From the NCBI GenBank assembly GCA_001931875.2, contig MSJH02000823.1:1-64000 (forward strand): a stretch of DNA of 64,000 nt, in the 5' to 3' direction. The position numbers and the translations under genes are program-made. The notes beneath the pieces are model-generated. The model was not told the DNA's origin, ran no database searches, and worked only from the letters and a program-made list of their open reading frames with translations. Below, one piece after another: positions 32,087 through 44,976 of the stretch (positions within the stretch are counted from its first letter, which is position 1; each line of letters opens with the position of its first letter). The DNA is from Byssochlamys sp. IMV 00236 (lineage: Eukaryota > Ascomycota > Eurotiomycetes > Eurotiales > Thermoascaceae).

Positions 32087-33158
32087 TCAAGTATTCGTTT
32101 CCAGGCAAGTGTCCCTTGACGGTCTGACTTCTTTTTCCACAGTCAACAACGCAGAGACTGCACACCGCTCGACGGAACTAGGGGTGCTCACGGCGGGGCT
32201 CGCAGTACGTGTTGGCGCCTGTGAGCTGCCATTGACTGCCTGGAATCCTCGGCTTCCCGCTGCGTGAAAGACAGATTGGTTGAGAGGATTGTAGATAGCT
32301 GATGCAGTGTCACGAGGGCTCGACCCCGGAGTTGGGGGAGATGGAGCACGGATTGTTGTAGGAGGCAGTGTCGTATTGAAGAACGCTTCCTCAAGTTGAC
32401 GAGGGGAGAAAGAGACGCCCTGGGAGTACTCTGAGGCGATCAAAGACCAGAATGAATCACGATGGGCATCATAGATAGCCCGAAGACGCACAGGGTTGAC
32501 CTGTGTTGACTGCATCTGATGTCTGTACGGCTGAGTCGTCGTAAATGAGGTATCGAGTCGCAGTGACTTCAGCATATCCGCTGGCGTCGATTGAAGAGAT
32601 CGTACAGCGGAGGAGTCAGGTTTGGGAAGAATTGGCACATGTGCCCGAGATTGTTGGCAATTCGATTCGCAGATGAGGCTCTTTCCTGGGCCATACTCAG
32701 GACTGGAGGGAGGAGACGGGACGGGAGATAGACGCGTATAAGTTGCGTTCTCCAAGATATCGTCTCGTGGGCCGACATAAGAAGAATAAGAGCCGGTAGA
32801 AGACACAGAGTCTGTTCGCTTGCGACGGTTGCTGCCATAAGACATCTGGTGGTAGTGGAGTCGACAAGCCAGTTCTGTCTTCTTCAGATGAGTTGCTATA
32901 TGCTTGTACGGCATCTTGTGAAGACGGGTTCGCAGCAAGTAGGCTTCCTATTTATCGTTAGCTAGAAGCTTGGTGAAACTCCAAAGCTACAGAACATACC
33001 TCTTCCTCCGTCCATGCCCGGCCACCACCGGTAGAAGTCTTCCGGTGATGTTTGTGGATTCTACAATCAGATTGACCCCTGTGGCTGCTCGATGCTGATG
33101 GCTCAAATGGTCCATACTGCATAGGACCAGCGACAGGTGCGCTGATTGAAGGTGACAT
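32087..33158 (-). CDS. Myb/SANT-like transcription factor (Myb cluster member 2)
   Basis: Exons are 33158-33000 and 32947-32087, giving 339 aa. A single Myb-type helix-turn-helix is split by the intron. It opens with RAWTEEEEAYLL and continues with KMPYKHIATHLKKTELACRLHYHQM, which has the conserved aromatic and helix-three pattern. A basic NRRKR follows immediately. The rest is Ser/Pro/Thr-rich and probably disordered, with a short conserved-looking helix, LRAIYDAHRDSFWSLIASEY, near residue 203. A Myb repeat near the N-terminus followed by a regulatory region suggests a sequence-specific transcription factor. No target or orthologue name can be given with confidence. The start codon is followed in frame by MSPSISAPVAG and nothing better lies upstream. 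Confidence 0.82.
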
Positions 33159-36100
33159 ATTGATATGCTATAAGATTCAAATGGCTCTCTGATCACGACC
33201 TAGTGAATGCGAATCCTGATGGTTTCTTTTCGCTATCCAACTGCAACGATAAAGTTCAATTGAACCTGTAGAGGTGGGTTTGAAAGAGACAAGAAGAACA
33301 GAGTCGTCAAGACAGCATTCAAAAGGATTATAAAGAATGTGAATTAGCCCAACCGGTGGGAGAAAAGAAGAAAAGATGGAGCTGTAAAAACAGACTAGAA
33401 GTCTTCTCAGAACCAATCACCTCGATGGTCTTGGAAAGTAACAGACAGCGAAAAAACGAGTCTATCTGTCTCTTTATTTACTAGATTTCCTCTCAGTAGG
33501 TGTGCTAGCGGTCTGACGTCCGCCCCTTAGACTCCGGCTTTTGATGCATGACGATTAGAGTGGCGCTGCCTCGAGTGCGAATTGTTTCCACATCAAAGCG
33601 TCCTTGCGGAGGCGCTCGGGGCTTGGTGCCATACCTTCTATGATCTCTGGGTCGCTGGAGGTTTGACTTATCAAGCTAATGTGGGACACGGCTATGGCCA
33701 GCAGGGCAATCGAGCGCACTGCATGAAGAACACGGCCAAAAGAGTAATCCCCCATTTCCCAGAGAGGGAGCTTGATACATTGTTCTGGCTGATTATAGAA
33801 AAGCGTGGAGGAATTGGTTTTAAACCCCTGAGTCGATCGTGCGAGACCAAAACGGAGTGAGTATCAGCATTTCCGCAAAACCTACTGCGCGAAACAATTA
33901 AGCCTTTCTGTTATAGCCAGAAAACGTCGTAGCTTGTTTCGAAGCCTAACAGCATAGCAGATAGTGTTAGTCGTCATACAGGTTTCACGAAGATCTCTGT
34001 AGATCTTGGAGAATGTCAAGAAGCCTACGGAGTAGAGACTTGGGCCCCTCAGCGGCCGGATGATTTTAGAGAGACCCCGTTGTTTCAATTGTTCGGACCG
34101 CACCAAAACAACCCACTCAACTATGGCCAAGGGCAAGGTGTAGATCCACGGTAAATCATCAAAGAAAATTCTCAACCCAAGGAGAGCTCTAATCGGGAAA
34201 TAGAGACAGCCGTGCTAAGCGACGTCTACTCGCTAGGCGTGAGGCATGCAGTGCACCAAGGCGTTCTCGATCCCACCGGTCGATCGGTCCGAATCGACCA
34301 AATCATAACATGCAGGACAGAACGGAACAAGCAACTTCCGCATAGCACAGCACGGCAGAGAAACAAGTCCCCTTAATAAACAAGATTGACAAATGTTGTA
34401 GGGCAGGCGCCTACTTCTAGGAATGAGCCGGGGGGTTCGCGCAAGCTCAAAACGCTTGTCTCGACGTTGTGACCGAGACCGTTTCGAGGGACCTAAAACC
34501 CCCAATCAAGCAACATGTCCAGAAGGCCAGTGCATGGTACGGAGACGAATTAAGACATTTTCACAATGACAAGGTACTATTTACGAAAAAGCAATTCCCA
34601 ATTCAGACAGTCGATGTCTTCCAGGTCTTTTCAAGGCTAAGCGCGATCAACCTGAAGACCCGATGTGGCAACATGCCAGCCTACTAGGATTATTATTGTG
34701 ATGAATAATAAAGATGACATGGGATTTTGAACTACATAATTCTTAGCTTGGACAAATCTTTCTCATCCCCTAATTATAGGACCAGCCAGCGTGCACGCTT
34801 TAGAAAAAGCTGCTCGGTTAGTCCGCAAGTAAGTCGTCAATGTTTTTGCTGTATGCAGTAATACTATGCACTGATCCATCGCATCGTGATCATTGAGTGT
34901 CGCAACTGGAAAATTCTCCAACTCTGCCAGATATGTCGGTGAGGCTTATAGCAGGCTGTAGAGAGACGAACTAGACGGACTATGAACCCAAGCCAGTTGG
35001 TCTAGAGATAGGTCGACGAAAGGAAGCATCGATATCTCCGCTTGGCTCCGTACGCTTGACTAGCTTAGACAGCCGGGCTTCTTTTCATTCAGTAACTACG
35101 TAGTAGTGAGCAGGTCCAAATGCTCATACGGTGTGTAATAATTACTGAACCTACTAATTGGCTCTTCACAGTCACCCAAACATGACATCTGGTGGGAACT
35201 TTTCAAGATGAGAACAGTTACCAGGCCCTCAACGATCCAAATCAGCCGCATCTATTTAGACTGGCCTAACAACCATAATACTGAGTCTGCGTAGTCCTCA
35301 GAAGTCAAACATTATGTCTAGTATCTATACAGGCTGTGCATTCATCGGTCATTCTAATATTGTGACCGACTGTTGTTGACAATAAATTGAAAGCGGAAGC
35401 TTGTTGCTGCTAGGTGGTCTGTGGGTCTCCGTCTTCTGTATGCATTCGCCACGACAGCTCTGCTCCCCACAAAAGCACTGGGTCGTTGCCATCGGTATAG
35501 TATTATTGTTGTTGTGATTTAACTAGTATGGAGATCGAATCTCCAGCGTGTTGGGCGCGAATTGACTTGTTTGCCTTAGCTATGGATACCAAGTTGCCAA
35601 AGTGCTCGGGCCTCGCACCGTCATGTTTACTCTCAAAAGAGCGGTAGCTCCAATACTTACTCAACTAAGCCCATAGTTAACTACCTGCTGGTGACTAGGT
35701 AGTTTGGTGTAATTCTTTATAAAGTCGAAATAGAGTAGTCAAAAAGTAAGGAATGGACGAAGATCGTAGTGGAACGGAAAGGCTAAGATCGAAGTAAACA
35801 AGAGAAGAATATCCGCGACAGTATTTACTTCTGCCCTCGGCCCCTCGCCAACGTACGTGTGGGTAATAATTAATACTCTTCGTTGGCATGCTTTAGCTAC
35901 GGGTAGCGCACATCTCAACCAGGATCTAGCTTAGTCAATAATGACCGTCCAGGCGTCCACTGCGAAGTTAGTTACTTCGCTAGAGCTAAATCGAAGTGCT
36001 AGCTATCCGAGCGATGTACCATAGACTGGGGCATACTTAGATGGCTTCCCTGCCTCGGCTGACATGTTGGGATTATTCGAGTCTTGATGGAAGCGGTCAG

Positions 36101-37162
36101 CTCGATCTAAAATGATATGACCGGGTTACGGCAAGCAATGATGTTGTTATCGTGCCGCCGGCAGTCAGGGAGAGAAATAGTGGTTGCACGGAGGCCCTTA
36201 AAAGACTCGCTGGATTCCTTCAAAGGTCTTCTTTGTTGTTGACCCCCTAGCTTGAGCTTCCAGTCGTTCTTCAGCAGTGCTGGTTCGATCTTGCTGCCTG
36301 CATCGCTGCCGCTGGATGGTGCGAGAGATGCAGGAAAATCTCCGATTCAAAAGATGATCCTGGATCGCTTGGACTGCTGAGCCCCTCTTACTTACTAGGT
36401 CAAGCGAGTATATCCTGGAATCGCGACACATGACATGATGTTCATCGATGGTTCCCGCATCTCGTTCGCTCTGTCTTTCGCTCGCGGAGGTCCCAGACGC
36501 GGGCGATGTGCTGGAGCTTGCGGATGACCTGTTCGACACACACCAGGGATCGCTGGTCGGGACGCTGAGGTAGGACAAGGTCAGCGTCGAGGGGAGAGAC
36601 AAGAGAGGACAGACGAGAAAGTCACTGAACTGAACATGACCCCCCTCCCCCGGGTCGTAAATCCGCAAAACATCCGCCTCTCGGCTGGACTGGCACCCCG
36701 CCTGATCTTCCAGAAACGCTCTGCTGAGCATCTTCCATTATCCCCCTCGACCTTCTCTCTTTCTGTAGAGCTGGGTTCTCTTCCAGCCGTACTCTTTGTA
36801 TCTCCTCGCCTTCAGGCCATGGGAGAGTGACGTGCCCCTCCGCCCACAGCCCCTCCAAGACCTGTTCTCCTCGTCTAGAAGGATATCCCCGTGGTGCCGC
36901 CGTTCTCCGCCATTCCCCAGCCACCCCACGCGAGCGACTTTGTCTCTGTATCCCCGAAGTCTCTCCAAGGTTTCTTTGTTGCCCGAACCGTTGAACTCTC
37001 AGGCCGGTGGCCTTGTGTTGGTGGCCGCTCCCCTGGTCTAAACGCTTCCAACTCCATTACTGTTCCGACCCGAACAGGCCACCGCTGTCGTGTTCCTGAT
37101 CGTCAACTAGAGCTGCTATATGTGTATGTGCAGATGAATCGACAGGCCTGCGTCGCGAAACC
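33159..37162. other. 4-kb gene-poor spacer
   Basis: No gene can be supported. A minus-strand ATG frame of 66 codons at 33555-33755 looks coding-like but has no recognisable domain. The + strand from about 36640 to 37160 is pyrimidine-rich, as expected for the leader and promoter of the Myb gene that follows. The long minus-strand frames there are probably its shadows. Confidence 0.45.
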
Positions 37163-38159
37163 ATGTCGTGAGTGCTGTCTTGTACAAGTCCCGTTGCTCT
37201 GGTCGGACTGCCGTCCGATCCAGGGAAGATATCGCGGTCGCTTCCAGGTTCCTGTGTCATGTGCTATCGCGCTTCCACCGCGATGGGTGAGCTTTCATCG
37301 CTTTGCTGACCGTGTCGTCCATGTCCCAGGTCTCCTCCTACCTCCAAGCGGATCAAGACGTCGACAACAAGTAGCTCCCCTTCCCGATCTCTGAACCAGC
37401 AGCAAGCTCCCGCTTTCCCCGGATCAGCTGCCTTTGAGGGCGTTCCTACGTTACCAGCCCAGCCAACCCAGGTGTCACCTTCCAATCCACGCAAACGCCG
37501 CTCGTCGCCCTCATCAGGCGCAACAACGACCATGGCTGCGCCGCCTGTCCCGGCTAGCAGAGCAGACGCTGTGACGGATCCCGCCACGACTACGGCTACG
37601 CCAGAGTCAGCAGGGAAGAAGAAGGGACGGACCAACACTCCGTGGACGGCCGAGGAAGAGCAACGTTTGAAGACAATGCGCGACGCTGGGAAGAGCTGGA
37701 GCGAAATTGCCAAAGTCTGTCTCGATATGCGCTCCGGGCTGGCCTTTACTGACGTTGCCGTCTCTAGACATTCCCTACTCGAACCGAGGGAAGTGTGAAA
37801 AAGCACTGGTACAAGGTGAGCACCTGCGTGCAGACTTAAGACTCAATTGCTCTTACTGATCCCTGCTGGCAGGACATGCATTATGCCGAGTTCGCCGAAG
37901 ATGAGGTATGTTTACTGCGCCCGCACGACTGACTGTCGCATCCTTCTAATCCTTTCTTCAGTCGGTAGCGCTACGCGAGGCTATCAAAGAATACGAGGCA
38001 AATAAGTGGAAGGTCATTGGACAGAAAGTTGGGAAACCCGCGAAGGTATTTAGCTGGCCCATTCATGGTGTCTGCGAGGGCACTTATATAGTCCTGCATG
38101 CTGACCCATTCGAGCAGGCCTGCGAGCAGTACGCAAAAGAGCATTTCAAAAACCTCTAA
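37163..38159 (+). CDS. Myb/SANT-domain protein (Myb cluster member 3)
   Basis: Six coding exons: 37163-37167, 37330-37714, 37768-37815, 37873-37905, 37962-38045 and 38118-38159, giving 198 aa. The first exon carries only ATGTC before a strong GTGAGT donor. Joining it to the acceptor at 37329 gives MSSPPTSKRIKTST, which explains why no in-frame ATG precedes the conserved reading frame. An alternative is a start at the internal methionine at 37532. The first half is basic and Ser/Pro-rich. The Myb region begins NTPWTAEEEQRLKTM with SWSEIAKTFPTRTEGSVKKHWY. A second module has LREAIKEYEANKWKVIGQKVG. It is probably a nuclear DNA-binding protein and resembles the gene at 44977 in both modules. Confidence 0.82.
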
Positions 38160-39626
38160 ATTGACGAAATTGACGACGTGATGAATTGGATGCATTTTCA
38201 TTAGCAACATATTCTGCACCACTGGCAGTCAGCTACGGCTCTTACTGTTCTTTGGCGACACAGGTTTCTAACAGTGACGGTCAGGAGTCGCGGGTTTATG
38301 GGCTCTTTTGGGAGTTGGTGGCTTCTGCACTTTTTTATCTGGATTTCAGCAGCAACGGTACTTGGACCTTGAGCATTCGATGGACTATACCCTGGGTCAC
38401 CCATTCACTGGGTCCCGTCTCGTTCTTTTTCGTCGTCTTGCCATGGTTCGCGGGGAAGGACTCTTATCGGGGCATTGAGCAGGGTAATGAATGGATGCAT
38501 CTCTTTCATAGCTTGCCCAGATACTTTTTTTTTCTACGAAATTTCTAGTGGCAATTGTCTGGATCTCAGGAAGACTCATGTCTATGCAAATCAGATCATT
38601 CTTCTATCTTTGTCAATGACATCTAGACCGGCTCTTTAAAAAAAACCTCGAGCTTGGCCCATGTATGATGCCCTGCGATCTCCTTATCAAGTGCACGTGC
38701 AGCTGTAGCGACGCGCACGCTGGCTACTTAGAGCCATATATTAATGTATTGCCGCCATACTTACTGGAGCGAACCGACTATAGTAGGAATTTGTGCCTAT
38801 ATCAAAAGGATCATGATGATTCACAATCGCAACGAGTGGGGAGGGAGCACGGTTCTCATCAAAAGTTCCCCGTTAAAAAATCGCTTCCCCACCCGCCACT
38901 TTCGTATCTATGGTCTGGGCCTTGGCCTTGGAGAAATTTCCAGCAGCAACGGGCCTCCACGGTGAAGCGAGTAGTGGAAATATCATCGAATGTCAGTCAG
39001 CAGAATTCAAGAGTCTGTGCTTGTTCGTGCAAAACTATCTGTGTTCAGAGACTGATATTCAGGAAGATATTTCCTTCGCGCCAAAGAGCTCCCCCGCAAT
39101 CAAAACGACCGCCACTGCAACGTTGGAAATCTCCCGTTTCTGCGGACGGGGAGTGAGCAAAATCTCTCTCTATTCTGTACCTCTCTCCTCTCCTATTTCA
39201 TCAGTCTACAAAAGAGAGCCATTATGAAGACGAGTAGTGTGGATTTGTCCGTGATCAAGGTATCTAGGTAACGTGCCTGCATGAAGACCGGTGTTCGACA
39301 AGTAGGCTCTCTGCGCAACTTCGGACTCGCTTGTGCCTCTGCTGTGTGACATATTCTGTGTCGCAGTGAAATATGCAAGTCGTCTATAGCAGAAGGAAGT
39401 CAATTGCTTGTCCCGAAGGTTGCGCAGCTGGTGCTCATTGTCGTTCTGAGATTATACGGTTGAACTTGATCTGGATAATTCCAGCGAAAGGACTCATGCG
39501 TGCTTTCCTTTTTCTGGCCCCACCCTTTGCTTTGCATTCAACTGTGATCCCTAGCTACTGCGACTGGACCTGTTCTTTCAATCTGGGTCCTGTCCTGGCG
39601 GTCTCGTCGACTCACACATTGCGCGC
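38160..39626. other. intergenic
   Basis: 3' flank of the Myb gene and promoter of the permease. Open frames here (for example + 38910-39227) have no conserved motif. Confidence 0.5.
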
Positions 39627-41538
39627 ATGCGGGACGATACTGACTGGAGGTTTATAGAAATGGAAGGAAAAGATGGGCGTCTCGCCCTACCGGCTGTCCA
39701 TGACAAGACAGACCTCGGTATCGCCTGCTCAGATCAGCCTGAAGAAATCCTAGTGGACGATCGTGTTCCGGATTATGATTCGCGACAGCATGGCTGGACT
39801 CTCCCAGGGCGCATCGGGGCAGCCGTGAGAAGTTTTGAAAAGCAGCTCGTTAGTTACAATCTCGAAGCTCGAGGGATACAGCGTGTAGAGGAGAGTGAAC
39901 GTATCCAATTGTCATGGCTGCCTTACCTGCAGTCGTTCTTGCTGTGGGTTTCGATTAATCTGGCCGCCAATAATATCACTCTGGGCATGCTTGGTCCTGC
40001 GGTCTATTATCTGAGCTTCCTTGACTCAGCTCTTTGTGCAGTGCTTGGAGCGCTTGTGGGATCTTTGGTGGCTTCATGGTGCGCCACGTGGGGTCCAGTC
40101 TCTGGAAATCGAACAATGGTTGGTAGTCCTAAATGTTTGCTAAACCAGGCAAGAAGAAGATGGTCTAATGTTAATGCAGGTGTTTGGGAGATATTCCATG
40201 GGTTGGTGGCCAAGCAAGATTGTGGTCTTACTGAATCTCATTCAAATGATTGGATACTGTATGATCGATTGCGTGGTTGGAGGACAGATCCTCTCTGCAG
40301 TTTCGCCTGGAGGCAGCATGTCGGTTGCTGTTGGTAAGTCACCAGAAGTCATGATCAGCGCTGCGATCCTTGTCTAACAGTGCCACAGGAATTGTAATTG
40401 TGGCCGTCATCAGTTGGGCAGTAGCCACATTTGGTATCCAGATCTTCCACTACTATGAACGGTAAGGACGCAGTTACTATTGTATCGGATCTTCTTACTA
40501 ACTATACAAAGTTTCGCGTTTCTGCCTCAACTGATAGTGGTGCCCATTTTATACGGCACATCAGCGAAGAAATTCGACCTGTCAGCGCCTTCCCAAGGAG
40601 ATCGCCGTACTCTTATTGGCAATAGGTAAGCTGAGACCTCGAAGACCGGGGATTCCTCTTCTGATAAGGCCTTTCCTTGCAGACTATCGTTCTTCTCAAT
40701 TTGCTTGAGTGCTGCTATTACGTACAGTCCCTTAGCAGCAGACTTCTTCGTCTACTATCCCACGCGCACTTCCAAGCCAACCCTTTTTATTCTGTCGCTG
40801 TTGGGTCTGATTACGTCCTTCACATTGGCTTTCCTTGTCGGAATTGGACTAGCAAGCGGTATCGCTACTCATCCTGAATATGCCGCGGCATGGAATACAG
40901 GCGCCGGCGCTCTCATCGTCGAAGGGTTCGGCCCTCTTCACAACTTTGGCAAGTTCTGCTCCGTGGTTGTTGCACTAGGCTTGGTCGCGAACACCATCGC
41001 ACCAACATACTCCTCCAGTATTGACTTCCAGATCCTTGGCCGGTACGCAGAGAAGGTTCCGCGAGTTATCTGGAACACATTCGGCGTTATCATTTATACT
41101 GTTTGTGCCCTCGCTGGTCGTGGTCACCTGTCCGAGATATTCACTAATTTCCTCGCCCTCATGGGATACTGGGTTGCCATCTGGTTCGCCATTCTCCTCG
41201 AGGAACGTTACATCTTCCGACGCCGTGCTGGCTATAACTGGGCCGCTTGGAACGATCCATCCAAGCTCCCCATTGGAATTGCCGCCTTTATCGCATTCGT
41301 TGTCGGCTGGGTCGGTGCTGTCCTCTGCATGGCACAGGTCTGGTACGTAGGACCTATTGCCGGTCTTGTAGGAGAATACGGTGCCGATGTAAGTCTCCTC
41401 AACCCCTCACTACTTTATCTCGAAAAGATTATATTAACTTTGAATGAAACTCAGATGGGCAACTACGTCGGTTTTTCCTGGGCCGCCATCGTATACCCAC
41501 CATTACGATACATCGAACTTCGCTTCTTCGGTCGTTAG
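39627..41538 (+). CDS. purine-cytosine permease (NCS1 family, Fcy-type)
   Basis: Plasma-membrane proton symporter for cytosine and purines, related to yeast Fcy2 and Aspergillus FcyB. Exons are 39627-40118, 40180-40333, 40389-40461, 40512-40625, 40683-41388 and 41455-41538, giving 540 aa, the usual length. The hydrophilic N-terminus leads into a conserved VEESERIQLSWLPY block. The first membrane segments follow with the family motifs SINLAANNITLGMLGP and GPVSGNRTMV. The rest gives about twelve membrane segments, with FCSVVVALGLVANTIAPTYS typical of transport segment eight. The short exons all join in phase and no disruption is seen. Transport specificity (cytosine, adenine, hypoxanthine or other) cannot be fixed from sequence. 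A start at the second methionine (39660) is possible. Confidence 0.93.
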
Positions 41539-42436
41539 CGCTCTTCTCTTCAGCATAAGCATATATTCCTGTTATAGATGACGCCATCAAACATATCCAC
41601 GTGTGATGTTTTGTCGATATGTGCATAAATCAACTTTTCCTGCTGAGAATGGTTTCGATTACTAGACATCGTCTTGGAAAAAAAACTAGAGCTAAAGGGT
41701 CCGTCGCATTGTCAAGAGTACATAGATCGTCTCCTTTTCTTCTGATACTTATATATTGGTTTCCTGTATGTATATGCGGCTTTATTTTGCGCATTGGGTT
41801 GCATATAAATACGGTTTCATGGGTGTTCGCATATATACTCCAACATATATATATATATTCTTTTATATCGACAGCCAAGGGCTGCGTCCATGCATGAAAA
41901 TATGTCCGAAGTCGTAATTAGAAATATAGCACGCTTGAGTATGCTTTCTTCTTGCTTTCAAGGCCCGATATCCATGGCGATATACAATCAGTCTGGAGGA
42001 AGGAACTGGATAACTAATACACTCGGGTTGCGACTAATGTATTGATTTGGCACCAATGCATCACATTACGCCCTGTAGCTCTTCCTTCCTTCCTTCTAGT
42101 GGATATTCAGGCGATATTCAATCAAGTGAGGGCCAAACGACACGCGGTGAGTCTAATGTGTCAGATGGCAACCATGAATGGACAACCTCTACTACAACTT
42201 CATTGGTCTGCGAGTATTCTACAAATTGACATGGGAAATGACACAGCTCTTGAGCGATGGCGACGGCATTAACAGGATGACTCTCAAGGACTAGTGAACA
42301 AAAGGGAAGGCGGGATATGAAACCGTTTCCCCTCGGATTCCTCCTTCCCCATTTGGCCTTTGCAAGTGCGCCAACGCTTCAAGTTATGGTTTACAGGCGA
42401 GTATAAGACATGCAAATAATGCTGCTGGCTGGTAAT
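41539..42436. other. intergenic, convergent 3' ends
   Basis: AT-rich 3' flanks of the permease and cox4 genes, with an (AT)n run near 41844-41856. No gene was seen. Confidence 0.6.
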
Positions 42437-43661
42437 TTATCGGTACCAGTACTCAGGCTTAACGTAGTCGGCGAAGGTCTTGGGGTCCTCGTGGGTCTGG
42501 TGGTGGTGGCCGTCTAGAGAGCGGATCTGTCAGCAACGGTCTGCTGAACAGCATAATCAGGGACAACTTACGGTCGTGGGCGTGGGGGTCCTCCTCCGGG
42601 CCAACGTAGTTGTACTTGATGACATTACCGCACTCCATGCAGCGCTCAATAGGGCGCTCACGAGAGACCTACACAGTCGAATCAGTAAATGAACGATGTA
42701 TAGGGAAATGCTGCGCGAGATGAAGGCGCGTCAAGGATGTGGTTTACCGTCAGCCAGTTGACGACGTGAGAGTCAGCGGGGTAGCCAGTGCATCCAGCAT
42801 ACTGCTCATCACCGGCGCCGTTGACAATGATGGGGTTGTCGAGGGTTCCTATTGAATCTCGTATTTAGCGTCGCATAAAATCTCGAGACCGCGATCCATG
42901 TCGTGTATTGTAAACGACCGTGATAGGTTCGATAGGTCGATAACAGGGCGTGTTTTCCGGAACATGAAGAAGTATGTTGACGTACCCTTTCGGGAGGCAT
43001 CCAGAGGCCTCATGTCAAAGATATCAATGCCCTGCATCTTTCCGAGCAACTCCAGACGCTCGAGACCGGTGGCCTGGTCGAGATCGGTGGGAATGGTTCC
43101 GGGCTTAGCACCAGGGGGGAGGAGGTCCTCTTCCGTCTTCACCTCTATATAAAGAAAGGCACGTTAGCTTTCCCGTATGGACCTTTCACATGTATCATAT
43201 GTCGATATAAAGACGAGCGGGAGAAATCGGATTCGTTTTCCGACCGACCGACGAGACCAATTGGGGCATGGCATGGTGATCCAGTGGAAGAACCGCGATT
43301 GAAGTGCCGATAAAGGGTATTATTTGCCATATTTTAGGGGCTGCAACACGAACCATCGAAGGAGACGATCTTGCCGGGCTTGTCGACCTCGTATTTCGAC
43401 TTCTCGCCTATAACCAAAGATACCACCCGTCAGCACAAATCCCACCCTAAACTAGTCCGGACAGCGATAGGAAATGTATATCCATCGTGATTGCTCTCAA
43501 TTGAGTCGAGATGGGTGAGGTGAAGGGGTGCTGTTCATAGCAAACAGCTCGGTCAAATGGGGTCACGTACAGCGGATAATCGACGAGGAGAACGGGCGCT
43601 TGGCGATGGCCCTGATGGGCGTGCGCCTTGCAACGGCGAAGGCAGTGCGCTGGAGAAACAT
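42437..43661 (-). CDS. cox4: cytochrome c oxidase subunit 4 (mammalian 5b type)
   Basis: Nuclear-encoded, zinc-binding subunit of mitochondrial complex IV, facing the matrix. Six exons: 43661-43571, 43407-43354, 43144-42986, 42848-42748, 42668-42572 and 42513-42437, giving 192 aa. The N-terminus (MFLQRTAFAVARRTPIRAIA and onward) is rich in Arg, Ala and Ser, lacks acids and is a clear mitochondrial presequence. The blocks GLERLELLGKMQGIDIFDMRPL and NPIIVNGAGDEQYAGC are family hallmarks. Zinc ligands include Cys121 (GCTGYP), Cys145 and Cys148 (CMECG). A His-rich segment at 167-173 precedes the conserved C-terminus. CCAAT boxes upstream fit HAP-complex control of respiratory genes. All phases close and nothing is disrupted. 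Confidence 0.95.
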
Positions 43662-44976
43662 TGTCCTGGTGGATGCGGAGATTGAGGTGGTGAGATGGAC
43701 AGGGAGAAAGGGAAGGTTGGGAAGTTCAGACGAGGTGAGGTGAGTTTGAAGCCGCCCGGCCCGCCGATGGAGCGATGAGCGCTGGAGCGTCAACGTCCGA
43801 GTCGTGCGGTCACGGTTAGTCAGCCGCCCGTGTGTTTGCACGCGCTCTGATTGGCTTTCGCTTCGTCTGCGGCCGTCGGAAGTGACCAACTGCGCAGTCA
43901 TGCCCGATCGGGCTTTCGTCCAGGGCTAGCCCTATCACGTGGAAGTATTTCCGCATTCGGATTCGCCTCACCTTCCCGATTGGTAGTGTTCTGTGATTGC
44001 GACTAAGTAGATAGTAGTAAGTCTTGTTGTCAGGCTATGGTATACATACATGTATTGTAGACGTTATCAAATTTAACAGGCATCTGTCCACTATACCATT
44101 CGCAGTATCAAATCGATGAAGCTTTCCTCTCGCCATGTCCGTGTAACACATTCGCATAAATCAAGGATCAAATCGTGTCATCCATTTGTCTGCGTCAGAA
44201 GCTTGCAGCTAATAAATGACCTTTTTTGATCAATGGAAGACTTTGGACGGGTCAGTTTCAATGTCAGTGGGAAAAAATAAGCTTTCCAGCTACCGCATAA
44301 AAGCCCAGATGGCCTGAAACGGAGATGAGACGGTAGAGCGAGCATAAGACTAGAAAGATAGGATTTCTTAGCTGCAGCGTACTGGACAGGACAATTACAT
44401 CTCGATCCAAAATACAAAAAGACCAATAAAAACAAGAGCCAGCGCATAATAGCGGTGTAAGGGTATCGTGAGAAACAGAAAGCGTCACAGAATACTATTT
44501 CACAGATCATAATCGCTCCCAGCCCACAAGATGATATTAGTATGTGTATCCAGCAGAAAGGCAAAAACTAAGGAAAAATGGTCGTCAATGTGTCTCCTCC
44601 AAAGTGCACCGCATGCAATATATACCCCCCATGTTCCAGTAGAAACGGTCCCAATAACTAGCACAAAACCTGTCCTTCTCACCATGCGCCATCGCGGCTA
44701 GCCATCCCATTACCTCACCGCTTTTTCCGTGCCTGAACAGTGCAATAGCAAAACGAAAAGAAGATAGAAGAGAAGCTGATTAGAAAGGTACAAAACATCA
44801 TGACGCAAGGAGACGAAATGTCTAGTCTAGGGAAAAAAAAAACCCCCCTTACGGGGAATACGCCTTCGCCTGTGATTGCGATCTGATATGGCAAGTGAAA
44901 GCAGCAGCAGCATATGAAGACCTAAGTAAAATCAAGAACATCGTGTAATAGGCCGAACATAGGCAGATTTTGAAGC
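43662..44976. promoter_or_regulatory. cox4 promoter region and 3' flank of Myb gene
   Basis: Upstream of cox4, ATTGG (CCAAT on the gene strand) occurs at 43850-43854 and 43979-43983, and a CACGTG E-box lies at 43936-43941. CCAAT boxes recruit the HapB/C/E complex, which controls respiratory genes; use of these sites is inferred. The rest is AT-rich 3' flank without a gene. Confidence 0.4.

Noticed and set aside
36622..37057. Minus-strand gene divergent from the third Myb gene
   Set aside because: The open frames are purine-rich mirrors of the pyrimidine-rich leader on the + strand, overlap in conflicting frames and have no known motif.
38186..38548. 120-codon + strand frame after the third Myb gene
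   Set aside because: It opens with TTG rather than ATG and lies in the 3' UTR position with no conserved motif.
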